64,000 nucleotides of DNA from Nocardia paucivorans NBRC 100373. Lineage in GTDB: Bacteria > Actinomycetota > Actinomycetes > Mycobacteriales > Mycobacteriaceae. Each line of letters opens with the position of its first letter. Within the stretch, counting starts at the first letter, position 1. The stretch spans positions 171,746 to 235,745 of the forward strand of contig NZ_BAGE01000001.1 of the NCBI RefSeq assembly GCF_000308675.1. Reading direction: 5' to 3'. Made by a program: the position numbers and the translations under genes. Positions 1-10,688 of the stretch are shown here, piece by piece. Below the pieces are notes generated by a model. The model had not been told where the DNA came from and ran no database searches. It saw nothing but the letters and a program-made list of their open reading frames with translations.

Positions 1-1
1 G

Positions 2-565
2 GGTGCCGATGTGCGGGTCGTCGGACTGATCGACCTGGCGATCCCCACCGAACCGGAGGACAACAGCCCGGCCGAGCGGCTCGCTCGGATGCAGCGTTAC
101 CAGGCCTTCGCCAAGAAGACCTATGGCGTGACGGGTGAACTGGGACCGGAGCAGCTGCGCGAACTCGCGGAGGCATCCGATGAAGAACAGTTCAAGATGA
201 TCTCCGATCTGATCAAGATGACCGGCGCCAAGATTCCCGGCGGTGTCCTCGAACATCAGAAGACCTCATGGATCGAGAATCGCGCGCTACAGCAGGTGCA
301 GCCGACCCACTACGACGGTGATGTCGTGCTCTACCTGGCCGATCGCTACCACGATGGGGCGATCGAACTCGAGCCCCGCTACGCCCATCGGCGACCCAAT
401 GGCGGCTGGGACGAGTACCTGCCGAACCTGGAGGTCATCCACATTCCGGGCGACCATCTCCAGATCATCGATGAGCCACGTATCGGCCGGATCGGTGCCG
501 ATCTGACCGCTAAACTCGCGGAAATCAGCACATCGAGGGGCGTGGCCGCGAAAGGGAGCAAGTGA
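2..565 (+). CDS. pks13: Polyketide synthase Pks13, C-terminal thioesterase end (partial)
   Basis: The reading frame is open to the left edge, so this is the last 187 residues of a larger protein. Pks13 condenses two activated fatty acyl chains into the mycolate precursor and its C-terminal thioesterase/acyltransferase passes the product to trehalose. The sequence carries a GDHL motif about 40 residues from the end, which fits the histidine of the thioesterase catalytic triad. The identity rests on this and on the position directly before accD4, which it overlaps by four bases (GTGA). That overlap implies translational coupling. In known mycolate loci the order is fadD32-pks13-accD4. The upstream domains are outside the window. 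Confidence 0.85.
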   Translation, partial: GADVRVVGLIDLAIPTEPEDNSPAERLARMQRYQAFAKKTYGVTGELGPEQLRELAEASDEEQFKMISDLIKMTGAKIPGGVLEHQKTSWIENRALQQVQPTHYDGDVVLYLADRYHDGAIELEPRYAHRRPNGGWDEYLPNLEVIHIPGDHLQIIDEPRIGRIGADLTAKLAEISTSRGVAAKGSK

Positions 566-2106
566 GCACTACCGCCGAGAAACTCGCGGATCTGCGCAAG
601 CGTTTGGAGCTGGCCCAGGAACCGGCGGGAGAAGCCGGCGTGGCCAAGCGGGCGAAGAAGGGGATCCCCAGCGCTCGCGAACGGATCAATATGCTGCTCG
701 ATCCGGGCACCTTCGTGGAGATCGGTGCGCTGGTTCGGCGTCCCGGTGACCCGTCGGCGCTGTACGGCGACGGCGTGGTGACCGGACACGGACTGGTCGA
801 CGGACGTCCGGTCGCGGTCTTCTCACATGATCAGACCGTCTACGGCGGTTCGGTGGGTGAGATGTTCGGTCGCAAGGTTGCCGCGATCATGGAGTACGCG
901 GCCAAGGTCGGCTGCCCGATGGTGGGTATCAACGACTCCGGCGGGGCCCGGGTGCAGGAGGCGGTGTCCTCGCTGGCCTGGTACGCGGAACTGGGCAGAC
1001 GCCAGGAGCCGCTGTCGGGCATGGTGCCGACCATCTCGTTGATCCTGGGTAAATGCGCGGGTGGCGCGGTGTACTCCCCGATCAACACCGATGTGGTGGT
1101 GGCGACCGAGGACGCGTCCATGTTCGTCACCGGTCCCAAGGTGATCCGCGAGGTGACCGGCGAGGATGTGAGCCTGGAAGAGCTCGGCGGCGCGCACAGC
1201 CAGGCCCAGTACGGCAATATCCACCATGTCGCCAAGGACGAGCGGGCCGCTTTCCAGTGGGTGCGCGAATACCTGTCCTATATGCCGAGCAGTTGCCAGG
1301 AGCTGCCGCCGGTGGTGAATCCCGGTTTGGAGCCGGAGATCACCGAGACGGACCTGGAGCTGAACTCGATCATCCCGGACGCCGACAACGCCGGCTACGA
1401 TATGCACGAGGTCCTGCTGCGGATCTTCGACGACGGTAATTTCCACGAGTTCGCCGCCGAATCCGGGCGCAATATCATCACCGGTTTCGCTCGGGTGGAC
1501 GGCCGCAGTGTGGGCGTGGTGGCCAATCAGCCGATGGTGTACGCGGGCTCTCTGGACGCCAGAGCGGCGGACAAGGCGTCGCATTTCGTGCGGTTGTGCG
1601 ACGCGTTCGAGATTCCGCTGGTATTCGTCGTCGACACCCCCGGCTTCCTGCCCGGTGTGGAACAGGAGAAGATCGGCGTCATCAAACGCGGTGGTCGGTT
1701 CCTGTTCGCCTTCGTGGAAGCGACGGTGCCGAAGGTGACCGTCGTGGTCCGTAAGGCCTACGGCGGCGGGTATGCCGTGATGGGTTCCAAACAGCTGGGC
1801 GCCGATGTGAACCTGGCGTGGCCGACCGCGCGAATCGCGGTCATGGGCGCGGAGAGCGCGGTGAGTCTGATCGGCGCTCGGCAGATCGACGCGGCCCCCG
1901 AAGACCAGAAGGCCGCCGTCCGACAGCAGATGATCGACTTCTACAACGCCACCGTGGCCACGCCGTGGGTGGCGGCCGAGCGGGGATTCATCGATGCCGT
2001 CATCGAGCCGGCGTCTACCCGGCTGGAATTGCGCAAGGCATTGCGCCTGCTGCGGGACAAGAAGGTCATCCGCAATCCGCGCAAGCACCACCTGCTGCCG
2101 TTGTAG
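562..2106 (+). CDS. accD4: Acyl-CoA carboxylase carboxyltransferase subunit AccD4
   Basis: Carboxyltransferase beta subunit (514 aa) of the long-chain acyl-CoA carboxylase that makes the carboxylated extender acyl-CoA used by Pks13. The N-terminal half has the oxyanion-hole type motif [10 protein letters not shown] and the glycine-rich [10 protein letters not shown]. The C-terminal half has [17 protein letters not shown]. Length is normal for the family. The GTG start at 562 lies inside the pks13 stop (GTGA overlap), which sets the start and couples the two genes. A convergent cyclophilin gene follows, separated by a GC-rich hairpin. The specific AccD4 assignment comes from the pks13 linkage; the family assignment is certain. 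Confidence 0.93.
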   Translation: MSTTAEKLADLRKRLELAQEPAGEAGVAKRAKKGIPSARERINMLLDPGTFVEIGALVRRPGDPSALYGDGVVTGHGLVDGRPVAVFSHDQTVYGGSVGEMFGRKVAAIMEYAAKVGCPMVGINDSGGARVQEAVSSLAWYAELGRRQEPLSGMVPTISLILGKCAGGAVYSPINTDVVVATEDASMFVTGPKVIREVTGEDVSLEELGGAHSQAQYGNIHHVAKDERAAFQWVREYLSYMPSSCQELPPVVNPGLEPEITETDLELNSIIPDADNAGYDMHEVLLRIFDDGNFHEFAAESGRNIITGFARVDGRSVGVVANQPMVYAGSLDARAADKASHFVRLCDAFEIPLVFVVDTPGFLPGVEQEKIGVIKRGGRFLFAFVEATVPKVTVVVRKAYGGGYAVMGSKQLGADVNLAWPTARIAVMGAESAVSLIGARQIDAAPEDQKAAVRQQMIDFYNATVATPWVAAERGFIDAVIEPASTRLELRKALRLLRDKKVIRNPRKHHLLPL

Positions 2107-2137
2107 CCGAGGGCGGGAGTCGTTCCCGCACCGGGGC

Positions 2138-2170
2138 GGGCCCGGGCCCGGCGATCATTCGCCCGGGCCC
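2138..2170. terminator. GC-rich hairpin between convergent accD4 and cyclophilin genes
   Basis: A 10-bp perfect inverted repeat (2138-2147 against 2161-2170, GGGCCCGGGC type) with a 13-base loop sits between the two converging stop codons. It has no clear T-run, so it is probably a bidirectional terminator of the high-GC actinobacterial kind. Confidence 0.55.
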
Positions 2171-2186
2171 GAGCCGAGTGATGCCA

Positions 2187-2687
2187 TCAGCCGGCGATGT
2201 TCGCCGACTCGATCACCACGTTCTCGACCGGGACATCCTGGTGCATGCCCTTCGACGAGGTGGATACCGCCGCGATCCGGTCGACCACGTCGGTGCCCTC
2301 GGTGACGGTGCCGAACACCGCGTACCCCCAGCCCTGGCCCGACGGCTGGGTGTGGTTGAGGAAGTCGTTGTCGGCGACATTGATGAAGAACTGCGCGGTG
2401 GCCGAGTGCGGGTCGTTGGTCCGCGCCATGGCAACGGTGTACTTGTCGTTCTTCAGCCCGTTGGCCGCCTCGTTCTGGATGGGCGCCTGAGTGGGCTTTT
2501 GCCGCATTTCGCCGGTGAAGCCGCCGCCCTGGATCATGAAGCCCGGGATGACACGGTGGAAGATCGTGCCGTCGTAGTGGCCGGATTTCACGTATTCCAC
2601 GAAATTGCGCACGGTGTTGGGTGCCTTCTCCTCGTCCAGCTGAAGGCCGATGGTGCCGAAGTTCGTCTCGAGATTCACCTTGGTCAT
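2187..2687 (-). CDS. Peptidyl-prolyl cis-trans isomerase, cyclophilin type
   Basis: A 166-residue single-domain cyclophilin without signal peptide, so cytoplasmic. It accelerates proline isomerisation during protein folding. The hallmark segments [13 protein letters not shown] and [18 protein letters not shown] are both present and carry the catalytic arginine and the F/H surface of the active site. The frame is open 57 codons further upstream, but the ATG at 2687 is preceded by an AGGTAGAGGA ribosome-binding site and starts the conserved beta strand ([11 protein letters not shown]), so I chose it. It is transcribed toward accD4, away from the emb gene that starts at 2867. No functional link to the cell-wall genes is evident. 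Confidence 0.93.
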   Translation of the reverse strand: MTKVNLETNFGTIGLQLDEEKAPNTVRNFVEYVKSGHYDGTIFHRVIPGFMIQGGGFTGEMRQKPTQAPIQNEAANGLKNDKYTVAMARTNDPHSATAQFFINVADNDFLNHTQPSGQGWGYAVFGTVTEGTDVVDRIAAVSTSSKGMHQDVPVENVVIESANIAG

Positions 2688-2866
2688 GTCCTCTACCTTT
2701 CCATTACCGCCACACAACCCCTCGCATTCGGGGGTGTTTCGGCGCGATTCTGCCTGGGATACCCACTCCCCTTTACCCGGTCGGGCCCCTCGAATAACCC
2801 ATGGATTCCGGTGACCGGTGTGGTTGATCCAACCCGAGGGAAACGACCCGGCTAGCATGGCTAGCC

Positions 2867-5800
2867 GTGTCAGGAGTCGCCATAGCAGTACCGACGAAGA
2901 CGTCGCCCGAACCCGTCACGGTCGCCCCCCGGGACTTTCGAGTGGCGCGCCTGCTCGCCGTGGTTTTCGGAATATTGGGGGCCTTGTTCGCACTGGCGAC
3001 GCCGTTTCTGCCGGTCGTCCAGACAACGGCGACACTGAGTTGGCCGCAAAACGGCGCGCTCGGCAATGTGCAGGCGCCGTTGATGTCGCAGGTGCCGATC
3101 GAGCTCACGGCGAGCATCCCCTGCGCCGCGGTGCAGCAGCTACCTCCGCAGGGCGGCATGTTGCTCGCCACTGCACCTCCGCAGGGCGACCGGGCGGCGC
3201 TGGAGGCGCTGTTCGTGCGGGTCTCGCAGGACTCCGTCGATGTGGTGGATCGCAATGCGGTGGTCGCCTCGGCTCCGCGTGCGGAGATGACCAACTGTTC
3301 GTCGATTGTCATCGACTCCGATATCGACCGAACCCAGGCCACGTTCCAGGGCCTGACCAATGAGGCGGGCGATCCTCTGGAAGGGCAGCTGATCGGTGAT
3401 CTGCGCCCGCAGGTGGTGGGTGTGTTCAGCGATCTGACGGGCGCAGTGCCCGAGGGTCTGACGTTCGACGCGACCATCGACACCCGGTTCAGCTCCAGCC
3501 CGACGGTGATCAAGCTCGTCGCGATGATCGCCGCGGTGTTGTGCACGCTTATCGCGCTGGGTGCGTTGGCCCGGCTGGATACCAGCGACGGTCGCGGTCA
3601 TCGCCGGTTCTTCCCGGCGAACTGGTTCAAACCGACCTGGGCGGACGCCGCCGTCATCGGCACCTTGGTGCTCTGGCACTTCATCGGTGCCAATACCTCC
3701 GACGACGGTTACATCCTGAACATGGTCCGGGTGGCCCCGGAGGCCGGCTATATGGCCAACTATTTCCGTTGGTACGGCGTCCCGGAGGCGCCGTTCGGCT
3801 GGTACTACTACGTGATCCAGCTGTTCGCAGAGGTCTCCACCGCCAGCCCGTGGGTGCGTCTACCGGCCCTGGCCTGCGGAATTCTGTGCTGGATGCTGAT
3901 CAGCCGCGAGGTGGTGCCGCGACTGGGCCGTGGCCTGCGCGGTATGCGCGGTAGCCGCGCGGCGCAGCTGCGGTTCGGCAGTGTCCCGCTGTGGACCGGT
4001 GGTCTGGTCTTCCTGGCGTTCTGGCTGCCCTACGACAACGGTCTGCGTTCCGAGCCGATCGTGGCGCTGGGCGCTCTGCTGACCTGGGTGTCGATCGAAC
4101 GGGCCATTGCCACCGCCCGCCTGCTGCCCGCCGCGGTCGCGGTGGTGGTGGCGGCATTCACCCTGGCGGCGGCGCCTACCGGTCTGATGTGTGTGGCGGC
4201 GCTGCTGGCCGGTATCCGGCCGATCACCCGGCTGGTGGTGCGTCGGCATCGTGAACACGGCACGGTGGCGTTGCTGGCGCCGCTCGCCGCGGCCGGGTTC
4301 CTGGTGCTGACCGTGGTGTTCTCCGATCAGACCTTCGCCGGGATCATGGAGGCCAACCGTGTGCGGCAGCTGACCGGTCCGAACCTGGCCTGGTACGAGG
4401 ACTACCTGCGCTACTACTACCTGTTCGTGGAAACCGTCGACGGTTCGCTGTCGCGTCGGTTCGCGTTCCTGGTGATGTTGCTGTGCCTGTTCACCACCAT
4501 GCTGGTGTTGCTGCGCCGGCGTCGGGTGCCGGGTATCGCCGCCGCTCCGACCTGGCGGTTGATGGGCGTGGTCTACGGAACGATCTTCTTCATGATGTTC
4601 AACCCGACGAAGTGGACCCACCACTTCGGTGCATACGCCGGTATCGCCGGTTCTCTGGCGGCGGTGACGGCGGTGGCGGTGTCGGCGACGGCGCTGCGGG
4701 CGCGCAAGAATCGGGCGATCTTCCTGGCCGGTCTGTTGTTCGTCCTGGCCGTGGCGTTCTCCGGCATCAACGGGTACTGGTATGTGTCCAGCTACGGTGT
4801 TCCGTGGTTCGACAAGCGGGTGTCGTTGCACGGATACCAGTCCAATACCGCGATTCTGATCCTGTTCGGTGTGGCCCTGGCCCTGGTGGCCTGGCATTCG
4901 CTGCGAGAGGGCTACGCCAAACCGCCGAGTTCGTCGCGTACCACGCGCGGTCGACGGATCCGGAAATTCGCCGCCATCCCATTGACGCTGGTGGCCGCGG
5001 CCATGGTGTTGTTCGAGGTGCTGTCACTGGCGAAAGGCGCCTATTCGCAGTACCCGGCGTATTCGCTGGCCCGCTCGAACACCGACGCGCTCACCGGCAA
5101 GAGCTGCGGTCTGGCCAATGATGTGCTGGTGGAGACCGATCCGAACGCCGGGCTGTTGCAGCCGATCATCGACCCGGCGAATCCGCCCACCAATCCGAAC
5201 GATCCGCTCGCCGGTGTCGATCCGGTGGGCTTCGATCCCAATGGGGTGCCCGATGATCTGTCCGCCGACGCCGTCGAGGTGAAGCCGGGTACCGGCAATA
5301 CCTCCAGCCAATCGGTGGGCGCGGCGTTCGCCGAAGGCCAGAGCGCCGGCACCGGCGGTGGGCAGGGTGCACTCGGGGTGAACGGCAGTACGGTTGCGCT
5401 GCCGTTCGGCCTGGACCCGGCCACCACTCCGGTGCTGGGCAGCTACCAGAACGGGGTACAGCAGCCGGCGCATCTCACCTCCAGCTGGTACGCCCTGCCC
5501 GAACGTTCGCCGGATGCCCCGCTGATCGTGATCAGCGCGGCGGGCCGCATTCTGTCCTACGACGACACCGGCGCCATGCAGTACGGCCAGTCGCTCGTGG
5601 TGGAATACGGTAAACGGCAGTCCGACGGTACGGTCACCGCGTTGGGCACCTACCTGCCGCGCGATATCGGTCCGGCTCCGTCGTGGCGGAATCTGCGGGT
5701 GCCGTTGGACGAGATCGCTGCCGATGCCGACGCGGTACGTATCGTTGCCAACGATCCGATTCTGATCGGCGACCAGTGGCTGGCCTTCACCCCGCCGCGG

Positions 5801-6193
5801 GTGCCGACCCTGCAGACGATCAACAGCTACCTCGGTTCCGAGCAGCCGATCCTGCTGGACTGGGCGGTGGGTCTGCAGTTCCCCTGCCAGCGGCCGTTCT
5901 ACCACCGCAACGGTGTGGCCGAGGTGCCCCGCTACCGCATCCTGCCCGACCGGCCACTGGCGGTGAGCTCCACCAATACCTGGCAGGCCCAGGAGTTCGG
6001 TGGACCGCTCGGCTTCTCGCAGATGCTGGCGAAATCGGTCACCGTCCCCACTTACCTGCGGGACGACTGGGCCCGGGACTGGGGCTCGTTGGAACGTTAC
6101 GAGCAGTATTACGAGGCCACCCCGGCGAAGCTGGAAACCGGAACCGCCACGCGCTCCGGTTTCTGGGACCCGGGCCGGTTGCGGGTGTTCTGA
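2867..6193 (+). CDS. Arabinosyltransferase, EmbA/EmbB/EmbC family (copy 1)
   Basis: Membrane GT-C glycosyltransferase of 1108 aa that adds arabinofuranose from decaprenyl-phosphoryl arabinose to the arabinan of arabinogalactan or lipoarabinomannan. The N-terminal part has many membrane segments with a periplasmic loop after the first. Asp279-Asp280 in [10 protein letters not shown] is the GT-C acidic motif, followed by [20 protein letters not shown], the ethambutol-resistance-type loop (Met286 sits where mycobacterial EmbB has Met306). A second hallmark is [10 protein letters not shown]. The soluble C-terminal region contains a glycine- and asparagine-rich linker and a carbohydrate-binding-like domain. 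GTG start; length is normal. I cannot say whether it is the EmbA, EmbB or EmbC orthologue. Confidence 0.93.
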   Translation: MSGVAIAVPTKTSPEPVTVAPRDFRVARLLAVVFGILGALFALATPFLPVVQTTATLSWPQNGALGNVQAPLMSQVPIELTASIPCAAVQQLPPQGGMLLATAPPQGDRAALEALFVRVSQDSVDVVDRNAVVASAPRAEMTNCSSIVIDSDIDRTQATFQGLTNEAGDPLEGQLIGDLRPQVVGVFSDLTGAVPEGLTFDATIDTRFSSSPTVIKLVAMIAAVLCTLIALGALARLDTSDGRGHRRFFPANWFKPTWADAAVIGTLVLWHFIGANTSDDGYILNMVRVAPEAGYMANYFRWYGVPEAPFGWYYYVIQLFAEVSTASPWVRLPALACGILCWMLISREVVPRLGRGLRGMRGSRAAQLRFGSVPLWTGGLVFLAFWLPYDNGLRSEPIVALGALLTWVSIERAIATARLLPAAVAVVVAAFTLAAAPTGLMCVAALLAGIRPITRLVVRRHREHGTVALLAPLAAAGFLVLTVVFSDQTFAGIMEANRVRQLTGPNLAWYEDYLRYYYLFVETVDGSLSRRFAFLVMLLCLFTTMLVLLRRRRVPGIAAAPTWRLMGVVYGTIFFMMFNPTKWTHHFGAYAGIAGSLAAVTAVAVSATALRARKNRAIFLAGLLFVLAVAFSGINGYWYVSSYGVPWFDKRVSLHGYQSNTAILILFGVALALVAWHSLREGYAKPPSSSRTTRGRRIRKFAAIPLTLVAAAMVLFEVLSLAKGAYSQYPAYSLARSNTDALTGKSCGLANDVLVETDPNAGLLQPIIDPANPPTNPNDPLAGVDPVGFDPNGVPDDLSADAVEVKPGTGNTSSQSVGAAFAEGQSAGTGGGQGALGVNGSTVALPFGLDPATTPVLGSYQNGVQQPAHLTSSWYALPERSPDAPLIVISAAGRILSYDDTGAMQYGQSLVVEYGKRQSDGTVTALGTYLPRDIGPAPSWRNLRVPLDEIAADADAVRIVANDPILIGDQWLAFTPPRVPTLQTINSYLGSEQPILLDWAVGLQFPCQRPFYHRNGVAEVPRYRILPDRPLAVSSTNTWQAQEFGGPLGFSQMLAKSVTVPTYLRDDWARDWGSLERYEQYYEATPAKLETGTATRSGFWDPGRLRVF

Positions 6194-6275
6194 GCCGCGA
6201 TACGGTTCCGCGGATCGCCGGCCCGGCCGGTCCGCGGAACCGGTCGAAGGGCCACGAAACCGAAGCGGTACGAAA

Positions 6276-6325
6276 CACTGTGGGCCGCCGCCCGGACAGG
6301 TTGTCCGAGGCGGCGGCCCACAGTG
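6276..6325. terminator. Very strong hairpin between the two emb genes
   Basis: A 17-bp perfect stem (6276-6292 against 6309-6325) is continued by a 6-bp inner stem (6293-6298 against 6302-6307). The result is a near-continuous 23-bp hairpin with a three-base loop and one bulged A. It lies after the stop of the upstream emb gene and after the small minus-strand ORF, so it can end transcripts from both sides. Confidence 0.85.
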
Positions 6326-6388
6326 CCGAAGTGGTGGTGCGGAGTTCGGCTGGTCGAGCCGGCTGCCCCGCGTTCGGTGTTCGGTGCG

Positions 6389-6586
6389 TCAGACGCGTGC
6401 CATCCGCATATTGAGTTCGCGGCGCAGCACTTCCGGATCGGGTAGCCGGTTGAGCACCCGCAGTACCGTAGGACGCAGCTCGCGCTGCTCTTCCTCGGTG
6501 AGTAGTCCGACGAGATCGCGCAGGTCCATGTCATCGAGTTCCGCCGTCATGCAGCACAGGTTACGAGCGGATCCGGATTCCGTCAT
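6389..6586 (-). CDS. Small acidic hypothetical protein (65 aa) between emb genes
   Basis: The product is a predicted soluble, mostly helical protein with alternating acidic and leucine residues (DDMDLRDLVGLL, LTEEEQRELRPTVLRVLNRL). The ATG at 6586 has GGGAAAGGG about eight bases upstream. An internal ATG at 6550 has no such site, so the longer form is preferred. The gene lies downstream of the minus-strand emb gene with an 83-base gap and ends before the strong hairpin, so it may be co-transcribed with emb. No family is recognised. It could be spurious, but the codon pattern and ribosome-binding site support a gene. Confidence 0.55.
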   Translation of the reverse strand: MTESGSARNLCCMTAELDDMDLRDLVGLLTEEEQRELRPTVLRVLNRLPDPEVLRRELNMRMARV

Positions 6587-6669
6587 CCGACACCCTTTCC
6601 CTCACCTGGGAGGGTTTCAAACTGTGAGGAAACCCACAACGGTCAGAGGCGGTTGCCCGCCCGCCCGAT

Positions 6670-9600
6670 TCACTGGACCCGGATCGGGTCGTCGGTCTCC
6701 CATCCCATGCGAGTTCGCACCTGCACCGTCGGATCCGCGGTCCGGGCGTCGGGCACATACGGAGTGAACCGTTCCAACGAGCCCCAGTCGCGACCCCAGT
6801 CGTCGCGCAGATAAGCGGGAACGGTCTCGGCCCGCAACAGCAGTTCCGTCCAGCCCAGCGGGCCGCCGCCGATATGGTCCTGCCAGGCATTGGAGGCGTC
6901 GGAGCCGACCCGGTCGGGCAGAATGCGGTAGCGGGGCACCTCGGCGATACCGTCGTGGTGGTCGAACGGGCGCTGGCAGGGGAAAGCGAGTCCGACATGC
7001 CAGTCCAACAGCACCGGATCGGTGTGTCCCACTACGGAATCGAGGGTGGCCAGGCGTGGTAGCCGGGGCGGGGTGACCGCCAACCACTGCCGTTCGGTGA
7101 TGTCGTTGTCCACCGCCACCAGTCGTACCGCGTTCACCTCGTGGGGTAGCCGGTCCAGCGGCACCCGCAGGTTCCGCCAGGACGGCGACGGGCCGATATC
7201 GAGCGGGGACACCGAGCCCAATACCTGCACGGACCCATCCGCGGCGCGGGTGCCGTACTCCAACAGCAGTTCCTGGCCATAGGTGACCACACCGTCGGAG
7301 TCGACCGACCGGATCCGTCCGGCGGCGGTGATGGCGAGCACCCGATAGGCCGGATCGGCGCGCATGCTGTCGGACAGGTCCAGGCGATACCACTGCGAGG
7401 TGAGTTTCGCCTGCTGCTGTTCGCCCTGCCGATAGCTGCCGAGTACGGGGGTGCGGGCCGGATCGAGGCCGAACGGTAGTGCCACCGTGGACCCGTTGAT
7501 TCCCGGTTCTGCGGTGGTACCGCCGCCGGTGCCCGCGCCGGTGGTGTCGGTGGTCTTGTTCTCGGTATCCGATTCGACCGAGTTCGCGCTTCCGCTCACC
7601 GTTTCCTCGGCGTCGGCGGTCAGATCGCGCGCCACCCCATTGGGGGTGAAACCCACCGTCTGCGCATCCGGATCGGTGGAGATGAGACCGTCCGCCGGTG
7701 CGCCCTCGTAGGGGAGCAGCAGGGAGTCGGCGGTATCGGTTTCCACCAGGACGTCGTCGGCGAGTCCGCACGGATCGCCGGCCAAGGAGCGCAGATTCGA
7801 TTTGCCCACCGAATACGCCGGATACTGGCCCACCGCTGCCTTGGCCAGTGAGGCCACCTCGAACAGCACCAGCAGCGCGGCGGCCACGGTCAGCGGGGCC
7901 GAGGCGTAACGGACCGTCCGGGACGGGGAGCCGGCACGTGAGCGGGACGTGGTCGATAATCCGGCGCGATAGTGCAGCCAGAGCGCGACCAACAGCGCCA
8001 CTCCGCTGAGACCGAGGAACAGGGTGGAAAAGCCCTTACCCGCCACCAGCGGCGCCTTGTCCCACCACGGGACACCATAGCTGGAGACATACCACCAGCC
8101 ATTGGAACCGGTGAAAGTGATCGCCAGCAGGAACAGCACCGCCGCGGCGAACAACGCCCGATTGCGTGGGGCGCGAATACCGTTGGTGCTCACCGCCACC
8201 GCGGCCAGCGCGGCCAGCGACCCGGCCAGACCCGCGTACACGCCGAAATGATGGGTCCACTTCGTCGGGGTGAACATCATCAGCAGCAGCGAGGCGAACA
8301 CGATGCCGAGAATGCGCACCGACGGGCCGCGGGAGGTCCCCGGGATCCGTCCCTTGCGCAGCACCTGCAATACGCATACCAGCAGGCACAGCAGCATGAG
8401 CAGCACGCCGAACCGGCGGGCCAGTGAACCGTCCGGCGAGAGCATGAGCAGCGAATCCCAGCGGGTGCGCTCGTCGAACCACGCCACGTTCGGGCCGACG
8501 ATTGTGCGCACCCGGGTGGCCTCCAGCACCGTGGACAAGGTCTGGTCGGCGAAGATCACCACCAGTACCAGCGTCCCGGCCGCCAGTCCGGGAGCGAGCA
8601 GCGATGCATAGCGCAGCACCGCGCCCGGAGCGGGCCCGCCGGCCCGTTTCACGATGATCTGCAATACCGGACGGGATCCGGCGATCAGCGCCGCGATACA
8701 GATGAGCCCGGTGGGGCCGGCGGCCAGCGAGAAGGCCGCGACGAGCACCGCAACGGCCGCGGGCAGCAGCCGGGCGGTGGCGATGGCACGTTCGATGGAG
8801 CACCAGGTCAACAGCGCGCCCGCGGCGATGAGCGGTTCCGGGCGCAGACCGTTGTCGTAGGGGAGCCAGAAGGTGAGGAACACCAGTCCGGCGGTCCACA
8901 GCGCCACCTTGTTGTCGCGTATCCGGGCGCCCAGCCGGGGCAGCACCTCGCGGCTGATCACCATCCAGCAGACGATTCCCGCGAGCAAGGTTGGTAGCCG
9001 GATCCACGGGCTGGCGTCGGAGATGCGTGACATCCAGCCCAATACCTCGTACGACCAGCCGAACGGTGCCTCCGGCACCCCGAACCAGCGGTAGTAGTTG
9101 GCCAGGTATCCGGAGCGCTCGACGGTGCGCGCCATGCTCAGGATGTAGCCGTCGTCGGAGGTGTTGGCGCCGAAGAGATGCCAGCCGACCAGGGTGCCGA
9201 GGATTGTGATATCGGCGAGTCCGAACCGCCACCAGTGCGCGGGCAGGAAGCGCCGTGCCCGTCGGCCGTCGGTGACATCGAGCAGGTGCAGGGCGATCAG
9301 GGCGATCACCGTGCACAGCGCCGCCGCGAGTATGGCGGCCAGTTTCAGCGGGGTGGGTGAGGAGGTGAACCGGGAATCGAGGTCGGCGTGCAACCGGATA
9401 CCGTCGAGCCGGTCGGCGTCCAGATCGGTGAACACCCCGACCAGTTGCGGTCGGATATCCCGATCCACCTGGGCGGCGAACGATGTTCCGTCCGACCGCT
9501 GCGCGCCGACGAGCTCCGCCGTGGTGGCCGCGGCCGTCGAGGAGACGGTGAGGGATTCGCAGTTCGCGAGCTCATCGCGGCTCGCCGAGAGCAATGGCAC

Positions 9601-9936
9601 ATCGCGCAGCAACACCGAGAGGGTGTCGTCGTGGACCGCCACCACCAGACCGCGCGACGAGGCCTGTCCCGAATCGACCGGGACGGTCGAGACCAGGGTG
9701 CCGGTGGTTTCCCGTACGACCTGGCACGGCACCGTGAGATCCATTCGCAGCGGCTGGTAACTCACCAGCGGCGCCTCGACACTGGTCGCCCCCGCCTGGG
9801 GCCAGTCCAGGGCGGCATGGTCCTGCCGCACCGGGAGCAGCGGCGTCAGCAGTGCCAGCACGAATCCGAGAAGCCCGGAGACGAGGGCGATCAGACGGAT
9901 GCGGGTCGATGCTCGGGGGGTTCGTTCCGGTCGCAC
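6670..9936 (-). CDS. Arabinosyltransferase, EmbA/EmbB/EmbC family (copy 2)
   Basis: Second GT-C arabinosyltransferase, 1088 aa, same architecture as the copy at 2867 but clearly diverged from it. Asp261-Asp262 in [10 protein letters not shown] is the acidic motif. It is followed by [20 protein letters not shown] (Met268 at the position equivalent to mycobacterial EmbB Met306), and later by [10 protein letters not shown]. The C-terminal soluble part has the same proline/threonine/glycine linker and a carbohydrate-binding-like domain. It is convergent with copy 1, unlike the tandem embCAB operon of mycobacteria. A TetR gene is divergently placed about 130 bases upstream. Orthology to EmbA, B or C is not resolved. 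Confidence 0.93.
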   Translation of the reverse strand: MRPERTPRASTRIRLIALVSGLLGFVLALLTPLLPVRQDHAALDWPQAGATSVEAPLVSYQPLRMDLTVPCQVVRETTGTLVSTVPVDSGQASSRGLVVAVHDDTLSVLLRDVPLLSASRDELANCESLTVSSTAAATTAELVGAQRSDGTSFAAQVDRDIRPQLVGVFTDLDADRLDGIRLHADLDSRFTSSPTPLKLAAILAAALCTVIALIALHLLDVTDGRRARRFLPAHWWRFGLADITILGTLVGWHLFGANTSDDGYILSMARTVERSGYLANYYRWFGVPEAPFGWSYEVLGWMSRISDASPWIRLPTLLAGIVCWMVISREVLPRLGARIRDNKVALWTAGLVFLTFWLPYDNGLRPEPLIAAGALLTWCSIERAIATARLLPAAVAVLVAAFSLAAGPTGLICIAALIAGSRPVLQIIVKRAGGPAPGAVLRYASLLAPGLAAGTLVLVVIFADQTLSTVLEATRVRTIVGPNVAWFDERTRWDSLLMLSPDGSLARRFGVLLMLLCLLVCVLQVLRKGRIPGTSRGPSVRILGIVFASLLLMMFTPTKWTHHFGVYAGLAGSLAALAAVAVSTNGIRAPRNRALFAAAVLFLLAITFTGSNGWWYVSSYGVPWWDKAPLVAGKGFSTLFLGLSGVALLVALWLHYRAGLSTTSRSRAGSPSRTVRYASAPLTVAAALLVLFEVASLAKAAVGQYPAYSVGKSNLRSLAGDPCGLADDVLVETDTADSLLLPYEGAPADGLISTDPDAQTVGFTPNGVARDLTADAEETVSGSANSVESDTENKTTDTTGAGTGGGTTAEPGINGSTVALPFGLDPARTPVLGSYRQGEQQQAKLTSQWYRLDLSDSMRADPAYRVLAITAAGRIRSVDSDGVVTYGQELLLEYGTRAADGSVQVLGSVSPLDIGPSPSWRNLRVPLDRLPHEVNAVRLVAVDNDITERQWLAVTPPRLPRLATLDSVVGHTDPVLLDWHVGLAFPCQRPFDHHDGIAEVPRYRILPDRVGSDASNAWQDHIGGGPLGWTELLLRAETVPAYLRDDWGRDWGSLERFTPYVPDARTADPTVQVRTRMGWETDDPIRVQ

Positions 9937-10035
9937 GGGGAGACTCTATGACCTGCCTCCTCCCCGCCGAGCGCCGCCTCCGGGGCGCGCGTATCCGCCG
10001 GGGGCGTATCCGGCCGGGAAGCTTTATCTGCGACA

Positions 10036-10059
10036 GGATATCTAGCATTGCTATGATCC
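10036..10059. promoter_or_regulatory. Candidate TetR operator
   Basis: An imperfect dyad with the core TAGCA-T-TGCTA (10043-10053) and outer GGAT/ATCC arms ends four bases before the ATG of the TetR gene at 10064. It also lies between that gene and the divergent emb gene. Position and symmetry suggest autoregulation; binding is inferred. Confidence 0.5.
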
Positions 10060-10063
10060 CGGC

Positions 10064-10657
10064 ATGTCCGCCATCAGCGAACGCCGCGAACGGGAACGCG
10101 CGCAACGCCATCGGCTGATCGTCACGGCCGCACGCGAACTCGCTGAGACCGAGGGCTGGGAGGCGGTGACGACACGGCGGCTGGCCGAACGGGTGGAATA
10201 CAGCCAACCGGTTCTGTACAGCCACTTCGACGGCAAGGACGCCATTGTGAACGCCGTCGCCATGGACGGGTTCGACGAACTCGCCGCACACCTGCGCCAC
10301 GCCCGACGGGCCGTCGCCGAACCCGAGCAGGCCCTGCGTGCCATCTGCCGCGCCTACCTGGAATTCGCGGCCGAGCGACCCGCCCTCTACCGGGCCATGT
10401 TCATCCTGCCCATCGACTCGAAGTTCGCGAGCGCCGACCCACCGCCACCGCTACGGGCCGCTTTTGCCGAGTTCGTCGCCTGCTTCCCCCCGGACGACGA
10501 GCGACGCGAGGCGGCCGCCGAAGTCCTCTGGAGCGCCTTGCACGGCATGGTCGTCCTACCGGCCTGCGGCCGTATACCCCCGGACGAGCAGGAGGAACGG
10601 CTCGACTTCCTCGTCACCCGGATCGCGGGTGCCCGGCCGGTATCGACCGCACCCTAG
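10064..10657 (+). CDS. TetR/AcrR family transcriptional regulator
   Basis: A 197-aa one-component repressor. The N-terminal 60 residues form the TetR helix-turn-helix (TRRLAERVEYSQPVLYSHFD). The C-terminal part looks like the WHG-type ligand domain common in actinobacterial TetR proteins (CRAYLEFAAERPALYRAMF, ALHGMVVL). It stands divergently to the second emb gene and converges on aftA, with a dyad directly in front of its start codon. The regulated genes could be emb, aftA or only itself; the sequence does not decide. The ligand is unknown. Confidence 0.9.
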   Translation: MSAISERRERERAQRHRLIVTAARELAETEGWEAVTTRRLAERVEYSQPVLYSHFDGKDAIVNAVAMDGFDELAAHLRHARRAVAEPEQALRAICRAYLEFAAERPALYRAMFILPIDSKFASADPPPPLRAAFAEFVACFPPDDERREAAAEVLWSALHGMVVLPACGRIPPDEQEERLDFLVTRIAGARPVSTAP

Positions 10658-10688
10658 CAGCGCACTCGGCCCCCGGTATCCGAGCGAG

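Noticed and set aside
2867..6193. Naming the first arabinosyltransferase EmbC because its acidic motif falls at Asp279
   Set aside because: A matching residue number is a coincidence of length; the surrounding sequence does not separate EmbA, EmbB and EmbC.
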